Below are positions 19,201 to 26,390 of a DNA stretch of 52,829 nt, one piece after another. The position numbers were made by a program, and so were the translations under genes. The notes beneath the pieces were generated by a model. That model was not told where the DNA came from and did not search any database. It worked only from the letters and a program-made list of their open reading frames with translations. The stretch lies in contig JBBDYG010000007.1 of the NCBI GenBank assembly GCA_040901765.1, positions 1 through 52,829 of the forward strand, read 5' to 3'. Source of the stretch: JBBDYG01 sp040901765. GTDB lineage: Bacteria; Planctomycetota; Planctomycetia; Pirellulales; Lacipirellulaceae. The stretch's first letter is position 1. Each line of letters begins with the position of its first letter.

Positions 19201-19246
19201 GAAATCCCTTGTCCCCGAAAGTCTTTTTGACGTGGGTCGAAAATAG
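16217..19246 (+). CDS. DUF1156-containing DNA methyltransferase
   Basis: A 1009-residue methyltransferase. The N terminus (IGSIRRENTSGKGHINTLHLWWARRPLLACRAA) is the DUF1156 signature. The SAM-binding motif VLDMFAGGGAIPLQAL lies near residue 160 and the catalytic motif ITDPPYYDNV near 600, the DPPY form expected for exocyclic-amino (N6 or N4) methylation. Two Cys pairs (CKNPSCGA near 310 and CPFCGT near 375) look like a zinc ribbon. ATG 16217 is chosen for the match of MKQEDLRLIEDYLPIGSI to family N termini. It is the modification component of the defence-like operon, so host DNA would be marked and foreign DNA attacked; the target sequence is not predictable. Confidence 0.9.
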   Translation: MKQEDLRLIEDYLPIGSIRRENTSGKGHINTLHLWWARRPLLACRAAVYGTLVAADRWVQEVELKNPPEDTKKAERVMNGKKRGLNRKAAGEFVKRLCDYPGEPKTIAEAQRHILEAHADRLTAELNEARGTATMPAWVDEFKFAGHRVKYDDIVAGRAPRPRVLDMFAGGGAIPLQALRLGCEAFALDLNPVAHIIEICTLVYPQQFGRPDPNIRGMTGPKNAMGQTTWGGLSEEVRYWGNWVLDKAKAEIGDVYPLIPDPQGAEEELNPPKQKLAFKTDTQTLLKAKRGQLTPVAYLWTRTVRCKNPSCGATVPLARQTWLCKRPKRFVALRLVAVKGAKVVRFERVEGTRETDINFDPSSLSRAGNATCPFCGTVADSDYVMAQGCNDRIGQQLMAVACLNPSGPGKLYLSANELDADYSNDAIRNRQKRLCEQSGLSCPAEPISPLRPSPNARGLSGLTRYGINRFDKLFTDRQQLLLLSLCAAVRQIESSDERGRAVCAFLALLVGRVANQNCAFTTYHIGGEKIEGPMGDKKVPMVWDFPETNPFSGVTGSLANALDWIIQVCNALKDDDRAAKVERGDSTALALSASTMDAVITDPPYYDNVPYADISDFFYVWFKRAIGPLYPEHLSTELTPKKAEATALSSRYGGDMAKANVEYEDAMLRVFREASRVLKDNGPLIAVYAHKTTLGWATLVDALRAAGFVVTEAWPLDTELTVGKVKVNKAMLATSIFLVARKRQKGAAIGNYEDDVQPDLHQIIRERVETLWEMGITGSDLVIASVGAGLRAFTRFERVEYANGEEMPAEKFLAEVEAVVLDALMAKVFGATGSSSVAGVDAASRFYVLWRYVYKAAEIEAGEAIVFTYGQHVELDGQNGLATDKDALLEKKKGKYRLRDFAERGDNANLGMSDDAGNPAPLIDVLHRALWLMENQPRKLGEFIDEARPNREQLRILAATLAGPGLSGKGEEDAHRLLATTPAEQSALGKLLANWKSLVPESLFDVGRK

Positions 19247-19311
19247 AGTCGCCCCCATAGGCGAACATGCGTCACGGATGATCACAACCGGCATCGCTGG
19301 AGGCACACATT

Positions 19312-20193
19312 ATGCTGAAACGCCAAAAACTGATTCTAGCACTTCTGCGGGAGGCTGAGGAACCGCTCACGTCAACGAGATTCGTCAAGTTGATTTTTTT
19401 AATGCGGAAGCAAGCTCCGTTTTGTGATGATCCTACGTTTTACGATTTCGTTCCCTACAAGTTCGGCCCATTCTCTTTCGCTTTGTATCGAGAACTCAGT
19501 GCCCTCCAGAGAGACGGATACATTGCTCCTGATGAGAACTCCATTTCGCTGAACAACAAGACTCGCTCACTGACGACAACCGCGATTGCCGAGCTATCTC
19601 CTCACTTTTCTGACGCAGTCCGATCCGTTGTTCGACAGTACGGTGGACTCTCGCAGAAAGCGTTACTCAGGAAGGTTTATAGCGAGCATCCTTGGTATGC
19701 GACCAAAAGCGAGTTGAGCGACCTCGTCCCTGACAAATTGCCAACCCTCAGGCCGGCTCCCGTCGCCGTCTATACGGTTGGATATGAGGGCAAGTCGGTC
19801 GATGCGTTCTTCGACCATTTATTGCGGAGCGGAATTCAAGCTTTGATTGACGTGCGTGCAAACCCAGTCTCACGAAAGTATGGCTTTGCCGCGAAGTCGC
19901 TTCGTGAGATCGGGACCAAGGTTGGACTAGCGTACTGGCATTTGCCCGAGCTTGGCATTGAAGGGACCGAGCGAACCACTCTGACGAGCGTCGCCGCATA
20001 TCACAAGCTACTAGATCGCTATCAATCAGAAATGTTGCCACGCCGTAGGGCTAGCATCAAACGCCTTGCGGAACTGCTTGGCGAGTGCCCTTCAGCCCTA
20101 ATGTGTGTTGAGCGAGACGTGCAATGTTGCCACCGCAGCCGGCTTGCCACGGCTGTCGCCAAGGTCAGTGGATTGCCAGTTGTCCACTTGTAG
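19312..20193 (+). CDS. DUF488-family protein with N-terminal SocA/DUF4065-like domain
   Basis: A 293-residue two-domain protein. Residues 1-110 (LVSTRFVKLIFL-like helix, YDFVPYKFGPFSFALYRELSALQRDGYI) resemble winged-helix or SocA/DUF4065-type domains found in toxin-antitoxin and defence loci. Residues 145-290 are DUF488: VYTVGYEGKSVDAFFDHL, IDVRANPVSRKYGF, and a final CVERDVQCCHRS Cys/His motif. DUF488 proteins have no settled function but recur next to restriction-like systems. A GGAGG ribosome site lies 8 nt before ATG 19312. The gene follows the methyltransferase after 65 nt and precedes the next gene by 19 nt. Confidence 0.8.
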   Translation: MLKRQKLILALLREAEEPLTSTRFVKLIFLMRKQAPFCDDPTFYDFVPYKFGPFSFALYRELSALQRDGYIAPDENSISLNNKTRSLTTTAIAELSPHFSDAVRSVVRQYGGLSQKALLRKVYSEHPWYATKSELSDLVPDKLPTLRPAPVAVYTVGYEGKSVDAFFDHLLRSGIQALIDVRANPVSRKYGFAAKSLREIGTKVGLAYWHLPELGIEGTERTTLTSVAAYHKLLDRYQSEMLPRRRASIKRLAELLGECPSALMCVERDVQCCHRSRLATAVAKVSGLPVVHL

Positions 20194-20212
20194 GCTACGA
20201 GAACCCCGCACC

Positions 20213-21037
20213 ATGGAAACGCTCAAGGTACTCATCACCGTCAAAACATATCCGATTCCATCGTCAAAGTACGACGAGCTCGTCTGTACGGCCGGCGTGA
20301 CCGAGACTGGGGATTTCGTCAGGCTTTATCCAGTCAACTTTCGCGACCTACCATACGCCCAGCAATACCGAAAATATCAGTGGATCGAGGTGGCGGCTGA
20401 GAAACACACCGGGCGAGACTCCCGAAAGGAGAGCTACCGACCGGATTCTTCAACGCTTGCCCTATTTGGCGAACCGATCGCAACGAAACGCGGTGATTGG
20501 TCGGAACGTGCGAAGTTCGTGCTCGCCAAAAAGTCGAACTCCTTAGAAGAACTGATCGAGCGGCAGGCCACTGACCGCACGTCTTTAGGAATTTTCAAAC
20601 CGAAGAAAGTCCATGACCTCGTCATTTCCAAAGATTCGCCGGAATGGAAACCACAATTCCTGCAAGAACTGCGTCAGGCTCGAATCTGGGAAGACCGAAT
20701 CACATCGAAGGAACCCCCTCGCAAAGTTCCGTTCAAGTTTCACTATGATTTTGAGTGCGATGATTCCCGGTGCAAGCGACATAAGATGATGATCGAGGAT
20801 TGGGAGGTCGGAGCACTGTATTGGAAGCTTGTTGATCAAGGCACGACACCTGACGAAGCAGCGAGGAAAGTGCGAGCGAAGTTTCTGGACGAACTCTGTG
20901 CGGCAAATAAAGCCACACATTTTTACGTCGGCACGATCTTGGCTCATCCCAAGAATTGGGTCGTCATCGGAGTGTTTTATCCCACAATTCGTGAAACAAC
21001 AACGAAACGAGAATCGAATCTCAGCCTGTTCGACTAG
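20213..21037 (+). CDS. Hypothetical defence-operon protein with CDD-CKRHKM motif
   Basis: A 274-residue protein without a family I can name. It begins METLKVLITVKTYPIPSSKYDELVCTAGV, like a compact beta-strand domain, and carries GDFVRLYPVNFRDLP near residue 40. Near residue 180 the segment FECDDSRCKRHKMMIEDWE has a Cys/His pattern suited to a metal or nucleic-acid site. The C-terminal KATHFYVGTILAHPKNWVVIGVFYP is beta-rich. It sits between the DUF488 and DUF499 genes, and the Cys/His element plus context suggest a partner of the DUF488 protein; this is inference. ATG 20213 is preferred over upstream in-frame codons that would overlap the DUF488 gene. Confidence 0.65.
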   Translation: METLKVLITVKTYPIPSSKYDELVCTAGVTETGDFVRLYPVNFRDLPYAQQYRKYQWIEVAAEKHTGRDSRKESYRPDSSTLALFGEPIATKRGDWSERAKFVLAKKSNSLEELIERQATDRTSLGIFKPKKVHDLVISKDSPEWKPQFLQELRQARIWEDRITSKEPPRKVPFKFHYDFECDDSRCKRHKMMIEDWEVGALYWKLVDQGTTPDEAARKVRAKFLDELCAANKATHFYVGTILAHPKNWVVIGVFYPTIRETTTKRESNLSLFD

Positions 21038-21061
21038 GATGAGGCGATCGAATAAAAGAAC

Positions 21062-23923
21062 ATGAGCACACACACGTTGAAGCCTTGGACCGATCTCGTC
21101 AAGCTCCATCCCGATGTCGAGTCGGACTCGCTCACCGAAGCGATGTTCGCCATCGATCTGGGAGCCATTGCTGTCGATGATCCGAACTCACCGAAGTTCT
21201 ATCGAGATGCGGCAGCATTTTTCAAGGCGACGTACCTCACGACCGACTTGCGACAGTTGCTCGAAGAGGTTCTCGCGTCGTTAGCTGGCAAGTCGGGCTA
21301 TAACCGCGTGCTGAAGCTCCGCACACATTTCGGCGGTGGTAAGTCGCACACGCTGGCCGCTCTGATGCATGCGGCGAGAAATCGTAAGGCACTCGATAGC
21401 GTCCCCGAAGCCAAGGGACTAGCCGATCCGGGCAAGGTGGACGTGGCAGTCTTCGACGGCGAGAAGTTTGGGGCCAAAGAAGGGAAGACACTCGACGACG
21501 GTCGCACTATTTGGACGATGTGGGGCTGGGTCGCCTGGCAGTTTGGACCGGAAAAGTATGCACTTATTGAAGAGAACGATCGCGACCGGGTTTCGCCCGG
21601 AGGCGATCTCATCCAGAAACTTCTGGCTGGCAGGCCGAAGCTAATCCTGCTGGACGAAGTCCTCAAGTACATGGAGCGAGCCGCAGCCGTGGGTGTGCTC
21701 GACTCCACGCTACAACGACAGGCGATGGATTTCCTCCAGAACCTGACGGTTGAAGTTGCCAACAGTACGAATTCGGCGATGGTCTACTCGCTGCAATGGA
21801 GTGCACGCGAAGCCATGGGGAATCTCGCCCTACTGCAACAAATCGACAAGCTCACGTCGCGTGTCGATCAAATGCGAGAGCCGGTGACGGGCGACGAGAT
21901 TCTGTCGGTTCTGCAGAAGCGGTTATTAGCGGCCACACCACCGCAAGCAACAGCCGAGGCCATCGCCACGGCCTATAACGAAGTAGTCGTTGGCATGTGG
22001 CGTGCCCATGCGGATACGCCATCGGCCAAGAAAGAGGCGGAAGAGAAAGGCTTGGAGCACGCAGAACGGCTGAAAGCAGCTTATCCGTTCCATCCTGCCT
22101 TAATCGATGTGATGAAGGACCGTTGGTCCAGTGTGGATGGATTCCAACGAACTCGCGGGGCTTTGCGTTTCCTTGCATCCTGCCTGCATTCCTTGCGGAA
22201 AGCAGGCGGCGCCAAAGCATTGCTGGGGCCGGCCGAGATTCCGATATTCGATCCCGACGTGCGTCGCGACTTACTAAAGGATCTTGATCCGAAGCAGGAT
22301 TATTATCCCGTCATCTCGGCCGACATTTTCGGTCCAACTGCCCGTGCGAAAAAAATTGACGAACGTCTTGCCAGAGAGAATCCAGCCTTCGCTGGAGCCA
22401 AGCCCGCGACAAGGCTGGCGACGGCGATTCTGGTCTATTCGTTCGGAGGACTCCGCCGCGAAGGCGACCCAGACAGCGAAACGTTGCCGCCCGGCGTGAC
22501 GGAGAGCGAACTGCTGGCCGCATGCGTTGGACCCGACCTGGATAGCATCACGGCTTCCGCCGTGCTAGGCGAGTTGAAAAACTCGTGCTTGTACCTCCAC
22601 TTTGATGGCGTGCGGTACTGCTTCAAGAAAGACCCAAACGTCGTAAAGCTAATCGAGGATGCGGAACAGGAGGTCGCCCGCGACCAGGACCAAGTGCAAG
22701 CGGCAATTAAGGAGATGCTGACAAAACGGCTCGCCGGGCATCCTGACACGATTGTCTGGCCAGAGAAATCTGGCGACATGCCTGACAAGGAGCCCCAATT
22801 CTTAGTCGGCTACTTGCCGCTTGAAGCTGCGATCAAGTCGGCCAAAGAACGAGAGACACTTGCGAAGTCGATGCTCGCCAACTACGGCGACACTCCCCGC
22901 AAATTCCGCAATGGCATTGGGCTCGCGATACCCGACAAGAAGCAGATCGAGCCACTGCGTCGAGCCGTGCGTTACTTGATGGCAGTCGAAAAAGTCGAAA
23001 GTAAGAAGATACAGCACAAGCTGACGAAGGATCAGGTTCAGCAGTTGAAGGAACGTCGTCAGACTGAAGAGGCCGCCGCCGAGGGGGCCATGCGGAACCT
23101 TTATACCGAAATTTGGCTGCCGCGCGTCGAAGACGGTGAATTGGCAATCGAGCCGATCGAGAAGAAAGGCCGATCGCTGCAAGCCACGGGCGTTCACGAG
23201 CAGTCAATGGAACTTCTTACGAGCTTGGGCCGCAAGTGGGTTCATACCAGCGTAACGCCACAAAAGCTCGCCGACCGCGTTCGCTTGGGCCAGGAACTTG
23301 AACCGGGACAGCCCCCACGTCCAGGCGTTAAGGTAAGCGAAGTTGTTGAAGCATTCTACTGTTTCTTGGAACCGCCGCGACTGAACTCCGACAAAGCCGT
23401 TCAAAAGGCCGTGGCGCGCGGCGTAGCCGAAAGCGTGTTCGGATACGCCAGCGGAGCCACGCCCACGCTTGGAGCCGATGGAAAGTACCAAGTCAGTCGC
23501 GACAAAGTCGCATTCGGTCGAACGCTTTCTGACGACGAAGTCGATCTGGACAGCGGCTTCTTGATTGCACCCGCTGCGATACCCGATTGGCCGCAACCGT
23601 CTCCGCCAGGCGGCGGCACGGGTACAGCGACTACTGGGACAGGCGAGACGACAACAACGACAACCGAACCGCAGCCAGGTGATACGACTGGCGGCCCTTC
23701 GCCGCCAAGCCGCACAGCCAAGCAAGAGGTGCGCATCAAATTCGCCGCCACGCGCGACCAAGTGTTCAAGGCGTTCCCCGCAATTGCCAATCTGGCAGAC
23801 AAGTCGGACAGCGGCCAAGTCTCAATCGAGGTCCTTGGCACAAATGCCGCCGGGTTCGATCCTGCGTGGCTACGCAACGCAGTTGACGAACCGCTTGACG
23901 AGGCGGACATACAACGGCAGTAG
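21062..23923 (+). CDS. DUF499 family AAA-type ATPase
   Basis: A 953-residue protein of the DUF499 family. Walker A is HFGGGKSHTLAAL near residue 88, and Walker B is LILLDEVLKYMERA near 198. A long helical middle is followed by a Pro/Gly/Thr-rich linker (about 850-890) and a short C-terminal domain (VRIKFAATRDQVFKAFPAI). DUF499 ATPases co-occur with DUF1156 methyltransferases and SNF2 helicases, a combination I recall being catalogued as Hma-type defence (helicase, methylase, ATPase). It is the last gene of the operon, 24 nt after the previous stop. A motor or regulatory role controlling nuclease action is inferred. Confidence 0.88.
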   Translation: MSTHTLKPWTDLVKLHPDVESDSLTEAMFAIDLGAIAVDDPNSPKFYRDAAAFFKATYLTTDLRQLLEEVLASLAGKSGYNRVLKLRTHFGGGKSHTLAALMHAARNRKALDSVPEAKGLADPGKVDVAVFDGEKFGAKEGKTLDDGRTIWTMWGWVAWQFGPEKYALIEENDRDRVSPGGDLIQKLLAGRPKLILLDEVLKYMERAAAVGVLDSTLQRQAMDFLQNLTVEVANSTNSAMVYSLQWSAREAMGNLALLQQIDKLTSRVDQMREPVTGDEILSVLQKRLLAATPPQATAEAIATAYNEVVVGMWRAHADTPSAKKEAEEKGLEHAERLKAAYPFHPALIDVMKDRWSSVDGFQRTRGALRFLASCLHSLRKAGGAKALLGPAEIPIFDPDVRRDLLKDLDPKQDYYPVISADIFGPTARAKKIDERLARENPAFAGAKPATRLATAILVYSFGGLRREGDPDSETLPPGVTESELLAACVGPDLDSITASAVLGELKNSCLYLHFDGVRYCFKKDPNVVKLIEDAEQEVARDQDQVQAAIKEMLTKRLAGHPDTIVWPEKSGDMPDKEPQFLVGYLPLEAAIKSAKERETLAKSMLANYGDTPRKFRNGIGLAIPDKKQIEPLRRAVRYLMAVEKVESKKIQHKLTKDQVQQLKERRQTEEAAAEGAMRNLYTEIWLPRVEDGELAIEPIEKKGRSLQATGVHEQSMELLTSLGRKWVHTSVTPQKLADRVRLGQELEPGQPPRPGVKVSEVVEAFYCFLEPPRLNSDKAVQKAVARGVAESVFGYASGATPTLGADGKYQVSRDKVAFGRTLSDDEVDLDSGFLIAPAAIPDWPQPSPPGGGTGTATTGTGETTTTTTEPQPGDTTGGPSPPSRTAKQEVRIKFAATRDQVFKAFPAIANLADKSDSGQVSIEVLGTNAAGFDPAWLRNAVDEPLDEADIQRQ

Positions 23924-24000
23924 GCATGTTATGTCCGGGATCTGCCATCCGAGAACCAGGCCAAATTCGCTAGGACTCGGCGCGCAAGCTTAGAACCGTT

Positions 24001-24489
24001 CAGGTCTGCTGCCAGCGCGATGACTTCTTGAACGATCCCCTTGTTGCTACCGGGATTCCCTTGCTGCGATTTTAGGCGGCAGAGTTGCGCGCTCTTTTTC
24101 ACTCCGTTATCGACAGGCTGCCTGTGCCCGTGATTGCAGTCTGTTATTCATCACTGGGCAAGATCCCCGACATTGTCACCAGAATGTGGCCACGAACACC
24201 AATCGTGGAAGTGCTGCCCGATGGCCGCCTAATCGACCACACGCATGTTCGGCCTTGATCCGGCGGCGACGTGGCCTTCATCAAGCTGTTGGGCGACGAG
24301 GATTTTCCGACTGCCGCAAAACCTACGGCGTCCTCGGAATTTGCCACGACTGAAATCGCCAAGCTGCGCGCCGCCCGTCCCAAAGGCAAGCAGTTGTTAG
24401 GTTTATGCCCCCGGGATCGCGGCGAGGACCGGGGCGATGTGCCGCCTAAAGAACGCGAGCAGGCACTACAGCAAATGGGGCCTAAATAA
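24001..24489 (+). pseudogene. Decayed DUF2726-type gene
   Basis: A continuous plus-strand frame reads DDFLNDPLVATGIPLLRF, then TAG (24073), then AAELRALFHSVIDRL ... VEVLPDGRLIDHTHVRP, then TGA (24256), then SGGDVAFIKLLGDEDF and on to TAA at 24487. The first part parallels the intact DUF2726-like protein at 7107-7622 (RDSFVNDALAAAGIPLVRFQAA), with the stop replacing the Gln codon. The N-terminal half appears to be missing or frameshifted upstream. The part after the second stop has no counterpart in the intact copy. It lies just after the defence operon, so may be a relic of gene exchange there. Confidence 0.55.
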
Positions 24490-24970
24490 GCCAACGCACC
24501 GAGCGTAGCGCTCCGTCGATTGGTCAGGAAAGCCATATCGGCGATTTCAAGCGGCACGATGCCACCGAGGATCTGTTTAGCAGGCACCCAACAAAACGAA
24601 CATTCAGGTTTGGAAAAATTTTGAGTCCTTACCACGTCAGGTTATCCGTCCGTAGCGGTTTTCTGTTTTCCCAGACATGAGACATAGGATGAATTACCAG
24701 CTCGGGCAATGCGTCAACGGGCGACTGATAGAGAAACCGGTCACCACACAAAACTGCACGATTTTAGATGCGACATACACCTAGCAAACGAATGTTGAGC
24801 AAGAAGTTGCAGATGACGGGACTACTTTTGCCGGTGTGGAAGCTTATGCACCGACCTACCAAGGGTGGTTTTGCTTGTTTTGGTTCTTCCGATCTGCGGC
24901 GAGGCGCCGGGCGTTCCGGCTGCCAATCCCGCAGCGTTCTTTTTTCGCTTAGCGAGAAAGAGGTTTGGTT
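24490..24970. other. Spacer before the small-protein pair
   Basis: No gene supported. Sequence is moderately A+T-rich with no clear hairpin before the first small gene. It probably contains the promoter of the 24971 gene. Confidence 0.3.
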
Positions 24971-25183
24971 ATGTTTGGCGACGACCCCTTCTTTGGCAGA
25001 AGTGTCTTCGACACTCCGAAGCCAGCGGAGCCGCCGGCGCAATCTCAAGCGCCGAACTACAGTGGGCACTATTCGTCCGGTGCCAACCATTCTGGCTTCC
25101 ACAATAGCGGCGGCTCCTTTACGGGCTACGTTTCGGTCCCGTATGAGCCGCTCAAGTTTTACGACTGCGGGATTCCCAAATAG
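24971..25183 (+). CDS. Small Pro/Ser/Gly-rich hypothetical protein (first of a pair)
   Basis: A 70-residue protein beginning MFGDDPFFGRSVFDTPK, rich in Ser, Gly, Pro and aromatic residues (NYSGHYSSGANHSGFHNS). No known domain. ATG 24971 is supported by an AAAGAGG ribosome site 7 nt upstream, and a strong intrinsic terminator follows 36 nt after the stop. The N terminus resembles that of the next small gene (MFSDPVYGDG), suggesting diverged paralogues. A longer overlapping frame runs through both genes and the terminator and is not credible. Confidence 0.55.
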   Translation: MFGDDPFFGRSVFDTPKPAEPPAQSQAPNYSGHYSSGANHSGFHNSGGSFTGYVSVPYEPLKFYDCGIPK

Positions 25184-25219
25184 GGAGAACGGTGAGGCAA
25201 TCCGCCTTACGGTAACTAG

Positions 25220-25257
25220 AAGGGAAGCTGCCCAGAGTTGGGTAGCTTCCCTTTTTT
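25220..25257 (+). terminator. Intrinsic terminator
   Basis: AAGGGAAGCT/AGCTTCCCTT arms extended by CCCA/TGGG around a GAGT loop, followed by six T residues. It ends the transcript of the first small gene. Confidence 0.85.
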
Positions 25258-25366
25258 CGATCCCGCATCGCAGAGATTCTGTTTGTTTGCGGTGGACGAG
25301 TTGGTCGTTCGCCCAAACCTTCCGCCGTCGATTTCTTCACACTCCGAAAGAAAGGTTAGGTACTCA

Positions 25367-25633
25367 ATGTTTAGTGATCCTGTCTACGGTGATGGCAATT
25401 TATACATGCCGCCATACAACCCAGCGATTGGACCGCCGCATTATCCACCGTACTCCGCATTTCCACCGGAGCCGGCGTGCATTTGGTCATCTTCTTGGTT
25501 TAGCGGTAGAGGGTGTCACATTCACTACACATTCCATGATCTTTGCTCAGACTGCCGCCGTCATCGCGGATTCTCTTATGGCGGTGGCGGATCGTATGAC
25601 GCATGTCCCGGCCAGCCGCCGCGAGACGAATAG
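25367..25633 (+). CDS. Small aromatic/Pro-rich hypothetical protein (second of a pair)
   Basis: An 88-residue protein starting MFSDPVYGDGNLYMPPYNPAIG. It is rich in Pro, Tyr, His and Cys, with a central CHIHYTFHDLCSDCRRH segment that could bind a metal, and a GGGGS run near the end. ATG 25367 is supported by an AGG-containing ribosome site 7-9 nt upstream. It lies between two intrinsic terminators, so it is probably expressed alone. It immediately precedes the oriT candidate and mobilisation genes; function unknown. Confidence 0.55.
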   Translation: MFSDPVYGDGNLYMPPYNPAIGPPHYPPYSAFPPEPACIWSSSWFSGRGCHIHYTFHDLCSDCRRHRGFSYGGGGSYDACPGQPPRDE

Positions 25634-25672
25634 CTTTTGTAAGCAAGTTTCGTTTTCCTGCAATCAAAAACT

Positions 25673-25700
25673 AAGCCGCCCATGGATGGGCGGCTTTCCT
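25673..25700 (+). terminator. Intrinsic terminator after the second small gene
   Basis: A 9-bp stem AAGCCGCCC/GGGCGGCTT around an ATGGAT loop, followed by TTCCTCTT. It separates the small gene from the inverted-repeat region. Confidence 0.8.
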
Positions 25701-25715
25701 CTTCGCAAGGATGCA

Positions 25716-25841
25716 CACCTGACATGCACCCCGGTGCAAACGGCTGTAAACAGCCCTGTCAGGTGAGTGTAAACGCCCATGCAAACGCGCCGTTTACAGA
25801 AATTCGCCGGGAAACAGTGACTCATGTTTACAACGCAAACA
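25716..25841. other. Inverted-repeat cluster, candidate origin of transfer (oriT)
   Basis: A 126-bp non-coding stretch holds nested inverted repeats. A 9-bp pair CACCTGACA/TGTCAGGTG (25716-25724, 25757-25765) encloses hairpins TGCACC/GGTGCA (25725-25738) and GGCTG/CAGCC (25742-25755). An 8-bp pair TGTAAACG/CGTTTACA (25768-25775, 25791-25798) and TGTTT/AAACA (25825-25841) follow. The word TGTAAAC recurs in both orientations. Location directly upstream of a ribbon-helix-helix gene and a MobF relaxase is where oriT is usually found. The nick site cannot be identified from sequence alone. Confidence 0.6.
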
Positions 25842-25883
25842 GCCAATCGAGTCGCTATTAGGCAGCACTAAGTCGGCCTCAAT

Positions 25884-26348
25884 ATGTCCGAACCAACCAA
25901 AACCATCGCCTTCCGCGTCGCTCAGTCCATCGAGCGGCAGATCGACGAACTTGCCAAGGCCAGCGGACAAAGCAAGGGCGAATGGGTCCGCGACCAGATC
26001 TTACAAGTGCTCGGCGCCGCGAGCCCGCCGCCGGACGCCCAGTCCCAACCGCCGGCAGAGCCGGAGGACCGAACCAATCAACGCGATTCGATGCAGGCTC
26101 AGATTAGCGGCGTCGCCCGCTGCCTTCGTAACGACATCCGCAACGTGAAAACCGCCATCGAAGATTCGGACAGGAATCGCCAGAAGGAACTTTGCCAATT
26201 GGGACTGGTGAGCCTCGACGTGCAGGAACTTCTCGAAGAGCGCATCGAGGCGATGTGCCTTGACATCCTGGACGCCATCGAGCGAGTCAAGCAGTCCCAA
26301 CGCTCCCACAAGGACACGGTGCTGCGGGCAATCACTGAAACCAGATAG
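25884..26348 (+). CDS. Ribbon-helix-helix mobilisation accessory protein
   Basis: A 154-residue protein. Residues 5-45 (TIAFRVAQSIERQIDELAKASGQSKGEWVRDQILQVL) have the strand-helix-helix pattern of ribbon-helix-helix DNA-binding proteins. After a Pro-rich linker, residues 70-150 form a long amphipathic helix, probably a coiled coil. By position, between the inverted-repeat cluster and the relaxase gene, it is probably the oriT-binding relaxosome accessory factor and autoregulator, like TraY or MobC in other plasmids. It is 42 nt upstream of the relaxase gene. Confidence 0.75.
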   Translation: MSEPTKTIAFRVAQSIERQIDELAKASGQSKGEWVRDQILQVLGAASPPPDAQSQPPAEPEDRTNQRDSMQAQISGVARCLRNDIRNVKTAIEDSDRNRQKELCQLGLVSLDVQELLEERIEAMCLDILDAIERVKQSQRSHKDTVLRAITETR

Positions 26349-26390
26349 CAAGAGTAAGGACCAGGCCAAGACGAGGCGGCATAACTCCCA

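Noticed and set aside
24144..24635. 163-residue minus-strand frame
   Set aside because: It is the shadow of the decayed DUF2726 gene on the plus strand; that strand carries the recognisable protein pattern.
24768..25766. 332-residue plus-strand open frame
   Set aside because: It runs through two intrinsic terminators and overlaps two small genes with good ribosome sites; its residue pattern (Arg/Ser/Thr-rich, no domain) looks like out-of-frame translation.
25716..25841. CRISPR array
   Set aside because: Repeats are short, inverted and irregularly spaced, and there are no cas genes in the window.
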